Shown: positions 1-8,117 of the stretch, piece by piece
How the letters are laid out: each line of letters starts with the position of its first letter
Numbering within the stretch: position 1 is the stretch's first letter
Position numbers and translations under genes: made by a program
DNA from: JAQUOA01 sp037443785
Lineage (GTDB): Bacteria; Bacteroidota; Ignavibacteria; UBA10030; UBA8401
Assembly (NCBI GenBank): GCA_037443785.1
Contig: JBBINR010000059.1
Span: forward strand, 1 to 14,795
DNA length: 14,795 nucleotides
Direction of reading: 5' to 3'
Notes under the pieces: generated by a model
Told to the model about the DNA's origin: nothing
Seen by the model: the letters and a program-made list of their open reading frames with translations, nothing else
Databases searched by the model: none

Positions 1-1
1 C

Positions 2-613
2 AACATCCCCATTTTTGTAGGCGAAGACGAAGGAGAATTGACCATCGTCGTCAATCTGACACGATCAACTGAGTATATCCACGACGTGCAGATACAATTC
101 ATTGATATGATGAGCACGCTTGCGCATGAAACATTTCACGCTGCATTTGGAGTCTATCAAGAATCTTCACCTGTGTGGAAAATGGTTGAGCAACAGCCGC
201 AACCATATTGGCCTCTCGTTGAATTGGTGCAGAACGAAGGCATTGCATATTTAATTTCACTACAACAACATGGTTCTTCCCGCATGTCCGAGCAACAGCT
301 TGCTATTGCAAAACGAACGATCGCTGTTTTAAATGATGCCATACGCGAACTTTCGTCACCAACGATCGCACCATCGCGTGCACGGGATTTAATCATGAAT
401 TCAAATCTTTCCGGTGACTACGAAAAAAATTATGGTGCTACTGCAGGATTGCTCATGGCATTTGCAATCGATTCAAAATTAGGACGAACTGCATTAGCAG
501 AAACAATTCAGAATGGACCGGGAGATTTTTTTACGAAGTATCAAGAATTAGCGAATCAATTCGGCGAACTGCCAAAGTTTGATGAGGAAGTTATTTCGAC
601 TCTCCAAAAATAA
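2..613 (+). CDS. Putative zinc-dependent metalloprotease, 3' part (DUF5700-like)
   Basis: The frame is open to the left edge of the window, so the gene begins outside it; a TTG at 38 is probably internal. About 203 codons are visible, ending in TAA. The codons at 125-139 read H-E-T-F-H, the zinc-binding and catalytic HExxH motif, in the hydrophobic context LAHETFHAAF. About 32 residues later an Asn-Glu-Gly-Ile-Ala stretch (Glu codon at 236-238) is a good candidate for the third zinc ligand, as in gluzincin-type peptidases. The rest is helical and of mixed character, with no membrane segment seen. The pattern resembles predicted zinc proteases such as DUF5700 or DUF2268, but the family name is from memory of motif style and is not proven. 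A signal peptide, if present, would lie upstream. Substrate and role are unknown. It is the only plus-strand gene and converges on the exporter operon. Confidence 0.7.
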   Translation, partial: NIPIFVGEDEGELTIVVNLTRSTEYIHDVQIQFIDMMSTLAHETFHAAFGVYQESSPVWKMVEQQPQPYWPLVELVQNEGIAYLISLQQHGSSRMSEQQLAIAKRTIAVLNDAIRELSSPTIAPSRARDLIMNSNLSGDYEKNYGATAGLLMAFAIDSKLGRTALAETIQNGPGDFFTKYQELANQFGELPKFDEEVISTLQK

Positions 614-644
614 AAAACCGATCAGGAAATACTGATCGGTTTTT
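613..644. terminator. Bidirectional rho-independent terminator between convergent genes
   Basis: CCGATCAG (618-625) and CTGATCGG (632-639) form a perfect 8-bp stem with a 6-base loop. The stem is flanked by an A-run on the left and a T-run on the right, which extends the pairing by five A-T pairs. Read on either strand it is a GC-containing hairpin followed by U's. It begins at the stop codon of the plus-strand metalloprotease gene and lies just past the 3' end of the exporter operon, so it can serve both. Confidence 0.92.
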
Positions 645-665
645 CTACGTAATCTTAAATTTCGT

Positions 666-1943
666 TTATTCGAATCTCAACGCTTCAATCGGATCCAGAT
701 TAGCAGCTTTCCACGCAGGATACACTCCGAAAACAATTCCAATAAAAGAACAGAAGATCAATGCGACAATGTTCATTTGTAATGCCGTAAGATTTAAAAT
801 TGGCGTTTGCAAAATAACTACATCGTTATTCCATGGAAAAATCGGAGGCGCACTCATGAGAATTGAAACAATATTTCCCAACATGGAGCCGGTGACGATG
901 CCGATAATACCTCCAATCTGACTGAAGACAACCGATTCTGTAAGGAATTGAGACAACACATTAATTTTTGTCGCACCGAGTGCTTTCCGAACTCCAATTT
1001 CTTTTGTTCTTTCTGTCACTGAAACTAGCATAATATTCATAATTCCAACACCGGCCGCAATGAGCGCTATTGCCGCAATACCCAGAGTTCCAATCTTGAT
1101 CATGAATGTTAAATCGTTGAATGTTTGAATCAATGTTTCATTAGAGAAAAATTCAAAATCATCAGGTGCACCGGGCGGAACGTGTCGAATTACACGCATC
1201 ACCGCACGCGAAAGTTCCAGCGTTTCAGGATACAATTCGTCATTTTTTGCCTGCACCATAATATTAATCGAGCGGTCTTTTCCGTAATATCGCATGTGCG
1301 TCGTAATAGGAATTGCAACAAAGTTTCCGTTGTTTCCTCCAAGCACAGCGCCGCGAGGTTCAATTAATCCGATCACCTTAAAACGAACGCCGTTAATCTT
1401 TACATAATCGCCAACGGGATTTCCACCATAAGGAAATAATTTTGTTACTACACCATCACCAAGTACAACAACTTCATCCGCTGATTGAACTTCTTGCTTG
1501 TTAAAAGCTCTTCCTTCTTTTACGTTCCAATTATTGGTCGGAAATCCATCCGTGTTCTCTCCGACAACGCCAATGCTAGGATTCGTTCGTTGATTTTTAT
1601 ATTCAACGACTTTACCACCAGTCCATGTTTCAAGACCAACATATCTTGCGATGGTCATTCGGTCGGCAAATTCTACACCCTGTTCGTATGTAATATCTTT
1701 TCTGTTGCGAAAGCGAGCATGATCGTGCGGTCCAAACATGATAGGATACTTTTGAATTTGGAACGTATTTGTTCCCAATTCATTCAACCCGCTTTCAATC
1801 GCATTTTGCAGCACGCCCATTGCTGTCATCACGCCGATGATTGAAAACACACCAACGCCGATTCCTAGCAATGTCAATGTCGAACGAAGTTTATTCGATC
1901 GAATTGCATTGACCGCCATGTTTATCGATTCTTGTATTTGCAT
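666..1943 (-). CDS. MacB/FtsX-family ABC transporter permease (second of pair)
   Basis: This is a 425-residue inner-membrane permease of the MacB type. One transmembrane helix lies near residues 20-44, followed by a large periplasmic (MacB_PCD) domain to about residue 280. Three C-terminal helices follow, near 281-308, 341-365 and 388-412, in the FtsX fold. Family hallmarks are the TERTKEIGVRKALGA stretch after the second helix and the C-terminal NLDPIEALRFE. The ATPase is not fused, unlike E. coli MacB. ATG at 1943 has a GGAA about 7 bases upstream. The gene follows the sister permease by 17 bases and is the last gene of the exporter operon, ending at a shared terminator. It resembles the neighbour in architecture and C-terminal motif, so the two probably arose by duplication and may form a heterodimer (inference). 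The family includes macrolide, peptide and siderophore exporters and lipoprotein-handling systems; the cargo here is unknown. Confidence 0.93.
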   Translation of the reverse strand: MQIQESINMAVNAIRSNKLRSTLTLLGIGVGVFSIIGVMTAMGVLQNAIESGLNELGTNTFQIQKYPIMFGPHDHARFRNRKDITYEQGVEFADRMTIARYVGLETWTGGKVVEYKNQRTNPSIGVVGENTDGFPTNNWNVKEGRAFNKQEVQSADEVVVLGDGVVTKLFPYGGNPVGDYVKINGVRFKVIGLIEPRGAVLGGNNGNFVAIPITTHMRYYGKDRSINIMVQAKNDELYPETLELSRAVMRVIRHVPPGAPDDFEFFSNETLIQTFNDLTFMIKIGTLGIAAIALIAAGVGIMNIMLVSVTERTKEIGVRKALGATKINVLSQFLTESVVFSQIGGIIGIVTGSMLGNIVSILMSAPPIFPWNNDVVILQTPILNLTALQMNIVALIFCSFIGIVFGVYPAWKAANLDPIEALRFE

Positions 1944-1960
1944 ACTTTTATTCCAAAAAT

Positions 1961-3193
1961 CTATTCATACCGCAACGCTTCAACCGGATCCAGTTTGGAT
2001 GCACGGTTTGCCGGTAAAAATCCTGAAACGACACCGACGATCAATGAAATGAAAATTGCGATGAGAATAACAGTAATCGGCATCGACGTTGGAAGAAACT
2101 GATCAATTACTAATGTGAGTGGATACGAGATAACTATGCCGATCAATCCACCGATAAGAGAAAGTGCGGCAGATTCAATTAAGAACTGAAACAAAATTGT
2201 CGAACGTTTTGCTCCGATCGCTTTCCTGATTCCAATCTCTCGCGTCCGCTCAGTCACAGAAACGAACATGATATTCATAATTCCGATTGCACCGACAAAC
2301 AACGATAGTGCCGTGATGAATAATCCAATTCCCGCAACAACAACACCGATCTTATTGAACGTTTGAATGAACATTTCTTGTTGATTAATTGCAAAATCAT
2401 CTTCTTGTCCAGGCTTAACATTCCTAATTTTTCGCAAAATGCCACGGAGTTCTTCTTTCGTATTTTCAATATCTTTGATGTCGGCAACTTTGACATTTAT
2501 ATCCACTCCCCGACGCGTACCATATTTCTGTATAAACTTTGTTACCGGAATCACTGCACGGTCATCCATACTCATGCCGAGTAAACTTCCCTGTTTTGCG
2601 AGTACGCCAACAACGCGGTACATTCCACTTCCGATTTTTACATTTTTCCCAAGAGGCGTTTCGCTGGGAAAAAGATTCTCTGCTACATTGTAACCAAGAA
2701 CGGCAACTGGTCTGCTGCCATCAGATTCAGCTGCTGTAAAGAATCGTCCTGCCTCCAACAACGTACCCGTCGTTTGTAAATATTGTTCATTGGCACCAAT
2801 CACTATAATTCCTTCAGAAGTGAGGCTTTTATATTTTACCGACATACGTGAGCCCATTGTCGGCGTTGCCGAGGCGATGGTTGATGCTTGATCTTTTACA
2901 GACTTATATTGTTTTATCGTTAAGTTTTTCCTGTTGCGGTATTTCCACCAATCGTCACCACCGAAAAACCATGGAAATTTTTGCACGTAGAGAACGTCAG
3001 CACCGATCTTCGAAACGCTTTCGTTGAATGCGCGGCTTAAGCCTTCAATCGCAGTTCCCATTAACGTGACTGAAACAATACCAATCACGATACCGAGCGT
3101 TGTTAGCACGGATCGCATCTTGTTTGCACGAATGGCCTGAAATGAAATCGCAAGACCTTCTTTTACTTCATATCCAAAATCAGTGAGTTTCAT
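1961..3193 (-). CDS. MacB/FtsX-family ABC transporter permease (first of pair)
   Basis: This is a 410-residue permease with the same plan as its downstream sister: an N-terminal helix (about residues 25-50), a long periplasmic MacB_PCD region, then three C-terminal helices. The conserved cytoplasmic stretch TERTREIGIRKAIGAK lies between the second and third helices, and the protein ends in KLDPVEALRYE. Its ATG overlaps the stop of the ATPase gene in an ATGA arrangement, so the two are translationally coupled and almost certainly act in one complex. MacB-type permeases are mechanotransmission proteins: ATP hydrolysis drives periplasmic movements rather than transport through a membrane pore. 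With the adaptor and outer-membrane channel genes upstream, this predicts export from the periplasm across the outer membrane. Substrate cannot be read from the sequence. Confidence 0.93.
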   Translation of the reverse strand: MKLTDFGYEVKEGLAISFQAIRANKMRSVLTTLGIVIGIVSVTLMGTAIEGLSRAFNESVSKIGADVLYVQKFPWFFGGDDWWKYRNRKNLTIKQYKSVKDQASTIASATPTMGSRMSVKYKSLTSEGIIVIGANEQYLQTTGTLLEAGRFFTAAESDGSRPVAVLGYNVAENLFPSETPLGKNVKIGSGMYRVVGVLAKQGSLLGMSMDDRAVIPVTKFIQKYGTRRGVDINVKVADIKDIENTKEELRGILRKIRNVKPGQEDDFAINQQEMFIQTFNKIGVVVAGIGLFITALSLFVGAIGIMNIMFVSVTERTREIGIRKAIGAKRSTILFQFLIESAALSLIGGLIGIVISYPLTLVIDQFLPTSMPITVILIAIFISLIVGVVSGFLPANRASKLDPVEALRYE

Positions 3194-3915
3194 TGGTGTT
3201 CGGTTGGTACAAAATGGTGAACTATTCTATCATCTACTTTCGCATCGCTTTCAACAAGTCCGTCGCGTACGCGAATGATTCTATGAGCATAACGGGCAAT
3301 ATCTTCTTCATGAGTCACGAGAATAATGGTGTTCCCTTGACGATGAAGTTCATCGAAGAGCGCCATTATTTCAATACCGGTTTTCGAATCTAGGTTTCCT
3401 GTCGGTTCATCAGCCAAAATAATTGATGGCTTTGTTACTAACGCGCGCGCAATTGCAACACGCTGCCGTTGACCTCCGGAAAGTTCATTTGGCTTATGAT
3501 GCATTCGATCGCCAAGCTTTACGTGATTTAACGCTTCTTCTGCCTGCATACGACGATCATGCTTTTTGATTCCAGCATACACAAGCGGCAACTCTACATT
3601 GTGAAGTGCATTGGACCGAGCAAGAAGATTAAAGGTTTGGAAGACAAAACCAATTTCCTTGTTGCGAATGTTTGCGAGTTGATTGTCGTTCATGTCGGAA
3701 ACATTCACGCCGTTGAATTCATACAGTCCGGCGCTTGGTGTATCAAGACATCCGATAATATTCATTAACGTTGACTTACCGGAACCCGAAGGACCCATAA
3801 TAGCAACATACTCGTTCTTATTTATTTGCAGAGAAACATCGACGAGGGCATTTACTTCGACCGTTCCCATCACGTATGTTTTTCTGATGTGCTGAATTTT
3901 GATTACTGGGCCCAT
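3190..3915 (-). CDS. ABC transporter ATP-binding protein, LolD/MacB type
   Basis: This is a 241-residue, single-domain ATPase with every expected motif. The Walker A motif GPSGSGKST is at about residues 41-49, a Q-loop glutamine near 93, the signature LSGGQRQR at 145-152, Walker B ILADEP at 166-171 followed by the D-loop, and the switch histidine in VTHE at about 202. Its length and the sequence after Walker A (MNIIGCLDTPSAG) fit the LolD/MacB/FtsE-like subfamily. It powers the two permeases encoded immediately downstream, the first of which overlaps it by 4 bases. A GAG-containing ribosome site precedes the ATG at 3915. The adaptor gene lies 57 bases upstream, with no terminator seen between, so a single transcript is likely. 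The ATPase is separate here, whereas E. coli MacB carries it fused to the permease. Confidence 0.96.
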   Translation of the reverse strand: MGPVIKIQHIRKTYVMGTVEVNALVDVSLQINKNEYVAIMGPSGSGKSTLMNIIGCLDTPSAGLYEFNGVNVSDMNDNQLANIRNKEIGFVFQTFNLLARSNALHNVELPLVYAGIKKHDRRMQAEEALNHVKLGDRMHHKPNELSGGQRQRVAIARALVTKPSIILADEPTGNLDSKTGIEIMALFDELHRQGNTIILVTHEEDIARYAHRIIRVRDGLVESDAKVDDRIVHHFVPTEHQ

Positions 3916-3972
3916 ACTATTCTCACGTTATAAGAAATTAAATTTTGTCGTAATTGTCACTCGCCGATTGTA

Positions 3973-5241
3973 TTATTTTTTCTCCTGAAGGTTTCCCATG
4001 CCGAATTTCTTTTGCGTGTTCTCAACCTTCACAACAAGACCGTCTTCAAGGTCTCTGTTAATTGCTTTGTAGCTTCCGCTTACAACCTCTTCACCGCCTT
4101 TTACACCTTTGGAAAGCTCCACATAGGCATCGTCATTAATTCCGCGTTTTACGGGAATCATTTTTGCTTTCCCATTCTCGATAGTGAACACAACTTCAAT
4201 TGCTTTTTCTGCTGACCCAAATCCGCCGGTCTGACCTTGCGGCTGCTGCGGCTGGTCTTTCTTCTCACCCTCTTTTTTCTCTTCCTGTTTTGGCGCACGG
4301 GTTGTTACGCTTTGAATTGGGACAGCAAATACGTCTGATTTTGTTTCCGTTTCAATATCTGCGGTCATCGACATTCCGGGACGTAATGCAACGTCTTTAT
4401 CAATGATACGAATTTTCACCTCAAAATTTGTTACTTCTTCCTGCGTCCCAACACCGGTTGTTTTTGCGGTATTCGCAATTTCATAAACAGTGCCGTTAAA
4501 TTTTCTGTCTGGATAAGCATCGACTGAAATCCTCGTTGTGTCCCCGATTGAAATCAACACAACATCATTCTCTCCGACATCAACCCGCGCCTCCATCATC
4601 GACAAATCTGCGACAGTCATAATTTGAGTACCTTGTGTAAAACTGCTTCCGCTGACACGTTCGCCGAGTTCAGAAAGTAATTGGGATACTGTCCCATCCA
4701 TAGGAGCAAAAATTGATGTCTTGGATAAACTTTCTTTCGAATCTCGCAGCAAAGCTAATGCAGATGAATAGGAAGATTTTGCGACCTTATAACTCGTTTT
4801 TAAGTTGACATACTCTTGCTCCGAAAGTAATTTCTTTTGGAATAACTCTTCGCCACGTTTAAATTCGGATTCTGCTTTTTCAAGATTAGCCTGAGCTTGC
4901 AGCAATCCCGCTTCGCTTCGATCCACCTGTGCTTGATATTGATCAGGTTTAATACGAACCAGCAAATCACCTTTCTTTACTCGATCGCCTTCTTTTACCG
5001 GCAGCTCGGTAATTTCACCGCTGACTTCTGCATTGATTTTCACCGAGGTTTCCGGTTGAATTTTCCCTGAAGCATTCACAACCTGCGTGATCTTTCGCTT
5101 CGAAACTTTTTCGGTTTGAACGGTTATCACATTTTCCCGCTTGCTTCCAAGAACAACGACAAGAACCAGAATAATCGCAACAAGGCCGAGTCCGGAAAAA
5201 ATGTATAATTTCTTTTTATTTTTTTTGCCATTAGAAGCCAT
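3973..5241 (-). CDS. MacA-like periplasmic adaptor (membrane fusion protein, HlyD/RND-MFP family)
   Basis: This 422-residue protein has a lysine-rich cytoplasmic start and one membrane anchor at about residues 12-31. A half-lipoyl (biotinyl-lipoyl-like) segment follows, with EITELPVKEGDRVKKGD around 76-92. An alpha-helical hairpin comes next at about 100-175, then the second lipoyl half (APMDGTVSQLLSELGERV, about 179-196) and beta-barrel and membrane-proximal domains, including LRPGMSMTADIE near 286-297. Such adaptors bridge the inner-membrane ABC permease and the TolC-like channel. A low-complexity stretch rich in Glu, Lys and Gln at about 317-345 interrupts the C-terminal part and is probably a flexible loop. 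ATG at 5241 has GGAG seven bases upstream. The gene lies 24 bases after the channel gene and ahead of the ATPase, as expected for a tripartite pump operon. No signal peptidase II lipobox is seen. Confidence 0.94.
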   Translation of the reverse strand: MASNGKKNKKKLYIFSGLGLVAIILVLVVVLGSKRENVITVQTEKVSKRKITQVVNASGKIQPETSVKINAEVSGEITELPVKEGDRVKKGDLLVRIKPDQYQAQVDRSEAGLLQAQANLEKAESEFKRGEELFQKKLLSEQEYVNLKTSYKVAKSSYSSALALLRDSKESLSKTSIFAPMDGTVSQLLSELGERVSGSSFTQGTQIMTVADLSMMEARVDVGENDVVLISIGDTTRISVDAYPDRKFNGTVYEIANTAKTTGVGTQEEVTNFEVKIRIIDKDVALRPGMSMTADIETETKSDVFAVPIQSVTTRAPKQEEKKEGEKKDQPQQPQGQTGGFGSAEKAIEVVFTIENGKAKMIPVKRGINDDAYVELSKGVKGGEEVVSGSYKAINRDLEDGLVVKVENTQKKFGMGNLQEKK

Positions 5242-5265
5242 AACTACTCCAAATATATAAGACTG

Positions 5266-6582
5266 TTAATATTTTTCTTTCCCGATTGCGATTTTGAATG
5301 CCTGTTTCGCATAGAGAAAATCGTACGATGCGTTGACTTTATCGCTGAGTGCCTGCGTGTAATTGGAAGTTGCCACCAAAAGATCAAGCAAAGTATTGGC
5401 TCCAAGATTATACCGCTCTTCGGCAATACGCCGATCTTCTTCAGCAGAAACGACACTTTTCTTGGCAACCTCATTGCGCTTGCGAGCAGTTTCAAGACTT
5501 AATAATGCTGTACGAATTTCTTTTGCAACTTTTCGTTTTGCCTGTTCAAGGGATTGATCCGCAAGTTCAAAATTCAATTGACTTGTTTGAACATTGGTGC
5601 TGGTTTGGAAACCGTTAAAAATCGGCACCGAAAGTGTCAATCCTATATCCCAAGATTTTCTATCAGAAATTGTAGAAAAATTATTTCCACCGATTCCATA
5701 AGAACCGCCAAGTGTTAATCGAGGGTAATGTCCGGATCGTGCAATCGAAAGATCATCGTGAGCAATATTTTTCGCCAGCATCGATGATTGATAATCGGGA
5801 CGAGATTGAAGTGCCAGTTGAACAAGTGCATTATAATCGGAATATTCCTGCTGGAGAGAATCATCACTGATATTTGAAATTTGTGTTAAGACAGCTTCAT
5901 CATCAAAATTGTAATCCTTTGTAACATCCATTGATAATAAATAGATCAGATCATTTTTGGAATTATCAAAATTGTTTTGGGCGTTGATCACCGACAGTTC
6001 ATCGTTCGCCGTTTGCACTTGCTGTCTGAAAAGATCTGCCTTTGCAACCGCGCCAACCTTGTTTGATTCTTCGATACGAGAAAGCTGCTGTTTGCTCCTT
6101 TTTAAATTGTCTTCACTCACCGTCAACAATTGCTTGTTGCGAAGAACCGTCAAATATGCCTGTTGTACGGCCAGAACAGTGTTTTGTTTTTGTTTTTCAA
6201 AATCAAAACCCGCTGCATCGGCATTTGCATTAGCTCTGCTTAACGACGTTGTATTTCTGAATCCATCGAACAGCGTTACATCGGCATTTAACCGCGCACC
6301 AACAGAACCATCGGCAGTTAATCCAGAAGGAATAATCGGTGTTGCTTTAAATGAAGAACCATTTCGGCTCCAGGTTGCAGATGCGGATAATGATGGAAGA
6401 AGATTGCCAACGGCTGCAGTGACATTGGCCGATTGAATTTGTGAACTATTTTTTGCTCTAATCACATCAATATTTTTTTCTAATGCGATAGTAATTGCCT
6501 GCTGCATTGTCAGCTTTTCCTGAGCGGTAGCTGTAAAAGTCAGAAGTGCCAAAATACTCAAAAAAAGAAGGGTTCTAATCAT
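5266..6582 (-). CDS. TolC-like outer-membrane efflux channel (OEP family)
   Basis: This is an outer-membrane factor of 438 residues with the chosen start. The N-terminus is a typical signal peptide ending in TATAQ, with cleavage expected after about residue 20. Two long repeats of coiled-coil helices rich in Ala, Gln and Lys follow, as in TolC-family proteins that form a trimeric barrel and periplasmic tunnel. Recognisable family pieces are LTMQQAITIALEKN just after the signal, RPDYQSSMLAKNIAHDDL in mid-protein, LSVPIFNGFQTSTNV, and ERYNLGANTLLDLLVA near the C-terminus. A longer frame starts at TTG 6594, but that codon overlaps the GGAG ribosome site of the ATG at 6582, and the shorter form begins directly with the signal peptide. 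It is the first gene of the exporter operon. The 116 bases upstream, back to the cca stop, should contain the operon promoter, though none is clear. Confidence 0.95.
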   Translation of the reverse strand: MIRTLLFLSILALLTFTATAQEKLTMQQAITIALEKNIDVIRAKNSSQIQSANVTAAVGNLLPSLSASATWSRNGSSFKATPIIPSGLTADGSVGARLNADVTLFDGFRNTTSLSRANANADAAGFDFEKQKQNTVLAVQQAYLTVLRNKQLLTVSEDNLKRSKQQLSRIEESNKVGAVAKADLFRQQVQTANDELSVINAQNNFDNSKNDLIYLLSMDVTKDYNFDDEAVLTQISNISDDSLQQEYSDYNALVQLALQSRPDYQSSMLAKNIAHDDLSIARSGHYPRLTLGGSYGIGGNNFSTISDRKSWDIGLTLSVPIFNGFQTSTNVQTSQLNFELADQSLEQAKRKVAKEIRTALLSLETARKRNEVAKKSVVSAEEDRRIAEERYNLGANTLLDLLVATSNYTQALSDKVNASYDFLYAKQAFKIAIGKEKY

Positions 6583-6588
6583 ACATTT

Positions 6589-6592
6589 CTCC
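6589..6592 (-). promoter_or_regulatory. Ribosome binding site that decides the start of the TolC-like gene
   Basis: On the minus strand GGAG is followed by 6 bases and ATG at 6582. The alternative in-frame TTG at 6594 overlaps this site and would have no upstream ribosome site of its own, so ATG 6582 is preferred. Confidence 0.8.
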
Positions 6593-6698
6593 AAGATGAT
6601 ACAATGTTCGATAAAGCTGATGGTGTAAACGGTTTATAACACTAAAAGTTGCAGGGAAATTTTAATTAAATGATCGTTTTGTTCTAATAAATAAGAAC

Positions 6699-8114
6699 TT
6701 ATCCGCCAACTTCTGCCTTATATTGAGCTATTACGTCATCTTTAATTGAATGCAGGTATTGCAAAGCAGGTTCACGTTCATTAGGAATAATTCCTTCTAA
6801 AATCGCTTCTTCTATCTTCGATTTGATCACTCCCACAAGTTTCCCAGGAGGAAGAGCACAAATTTCCATAATTTCATCTCCCCGAACGGGCGGTTGAAAT
6901 GCTCGTAAACGATCTTTCTCTTCAACTTCCTTCATTTTTTGATAAACAAGATCGTAATTGTCTGTATATTTTTTTACTAAGTTCGGATTCTTCGAAGTAA
7001 TATCCGCTCTGCATAAAGTCATCAAATCATCAATTTGCTCACCTGCTTCAAAAAGTATTCGACGCACAGCAGAGTCGGTAACGGTCTCATCGACAAGTTG
7101 CATTGGTCGCTGGTGTAATCGGACAATCTTCTCGACATACGGGACATGCTCCAGAGGCAATTTTAATCTACGGAAGATATGTTTCACCATTCGCGCCCCA
7201 ATTTCTTCGTGTCCATGAAAGGTCCACCCTATACCTTCGACAAATTTTTTCGTCTTTGGTTTAGCGATATCATGCAATAATGCTGCAAGACGCAAATAAA
7301 TATTCTCCGTATTCTGTGAAATGTTATCAACAACCTGACAGGTATGCAAAAAGACATCTTTATGATGATGATCTTGACGCTGATCGACCCCCGCCATCTC
7401 TGCAAGTTCCGGGAAAATGATATGAAGAATTCCCGTATCGAACAATAAACGTAATCCGATCGACGGCTTAGCACTTGCAATGATCTTCAATAACTCTTCG
7501 GAAATTCTTTCTTGAGAAATAATCGACAACCGCTCTTTCATTTCGGGAATTGCATTAAGAGTGTGCGAATCAATCTCAAAATTCAATTGAGAAGCAAAAC
7601 GAATTGCCCGCATAATTCTCAACGGATCATCATCAAATGTTTGACGGGGATCGAGTGGCGTGCGAATTAATTTCTTTTCAATATCTGCTATGCCGTCAAA
7701 ATGATCGATGACTTTCCCAAAAGTCTTTCCGTTAATACTGACCGCAAGTGTGTTGATGGTAAAATCGCGGCGAGAAACATCATCAAGGAGCGATCCGATG
7801 TCAACAGCCGGCTTGCGGGAATCTTTCGAATAACTTTCTTTTCGTGCGCCGACAAACTCTATTTTCGTCTCTCCGGTTGTCAGCATTGCCGTCCCAAACT
7901 TTTCGAAGGTGACAATTTTTTTCTTCCCCAAGTGTTCTGCGACATGCATGGCAAATTCAATTCCGCTGCCAACAACAACGATATCAATATCGTTGACCGC
8001 TTTGCCAAGCAATTTATCACGTACATATCCGCCGACAACGTATGCCTCAATCGAATGTGCGTCTGCTACGCCGCTTATTTTTTTTAGGAGAGGATGTAAT
8101 TGCTCTATCTGCAT
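6699..8114 (-). CDS. cca: tRNA nucleotidyltransferase (CCA-adding / poly(A) polymerase family) with HD domain
   Basis: This 471-residue class II nucleotidyltransferase would add CCA, or part of it, to tRNA 3' ends in the cytoplasm. The head domain has VVGGYVRDKLLGK (about residues 26-38) and the metal-binding D-I-D at 42-44. Further family motifs are RRDFTINTLAV (115-125) and DPLRIMRAIRFASQL (163-177). A C-terminal HD phosphohydrolase domain follows, with histidines near 249-251 and 257 and the HD pair at 281-282 within LAALLHDIAKP, then further His residues at 300 and 302. HD-containing members may also trim 2',3'-cyclic phosphate or phosphate ends. Sequence alone does not separate CCA-adding enzymes from poly(A) polymerases or CC-/A-adding forms, so the symbol is provisional. 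The ATG at 8114 lies 3 bases after the stop of the oxidoreductase gene and has no strong ribosome site, suggesting translational coupling. Confidence 0.88.
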   Translation of the reverse strand: MQIEQLHPLLKKISGVADAHSIEAYVVGGYVRDKLLGKAVNDIDIVVVGSGIEFAMHVAEHLGKKKIVTFEKFGTAMLTTGETKIEFVGARKESYSKDSRKPAVDIGSLLDDVSRRDFTINTLAVSINGKTFGKVIDHFDGIADIEKKLIRTPLDPRQTFDDDPLRIMRAIRFASQLNFEIDSHTLNAIPEMKERLSIISQERISEELLKIIASAKPSIGLRLLFDTGILHIIFPELAEMAGVDQRQDHHHKDVFLHTCQVVDNISQNTENIYLRLAALLHDIAKPKTKKFVEGIGWTFHGHEEIGARMVKHIFRRLKLPLEHVPYVEKIVRLHQRPMQLVDETVTDSAVRRILFEAGEQIDDLMTLCRADITSKNPNLVKKYTDNYDLVYQKMKEVEEKDRLRAFQPPVRGDEIMEICALPPGKLVGVIKSKIEEAILEGIIPNEREPALQYLHSIKDDVIAQYKAEVGG

Positions 8115-8117
8115 CGT

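Noticed and set aside
5957..6436. 159-codon open frame on the plus strand
   Set aside because: It lies wholly antisense to the TolC-like gene, has a Cys/Phe/Leu/Ser-rich composition typical of a reverse reading of coding DNA, and has no recognisable domain.
6680..6697. Inverted repeat GTTCT-AATAAATA-AGAAC after the cca stop
   Set aside because: Only a 5-bp AT-rich stem with an 8-base loop and no U-run, so it is not supported as a terminator. A regulator site for the exporter operon is possible but cannot be shown.
6593..6698. Promoter of the exporter operon in the gap before the TolC-like gene
   Set aside because: A TATAAA occurs on the minus strand but no well-spaced -35, nor a clear Bacteroidota-type TTTG/TAnnTTTG pair, was found. 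The promoter is probably here but I cannot place it.
7701..8087. 128-codon open frame on the plus strand
   Set aside because: It is antisense to the tRNA nucleotidyltransferase gene and shows no domain or ribosome site worth noting.
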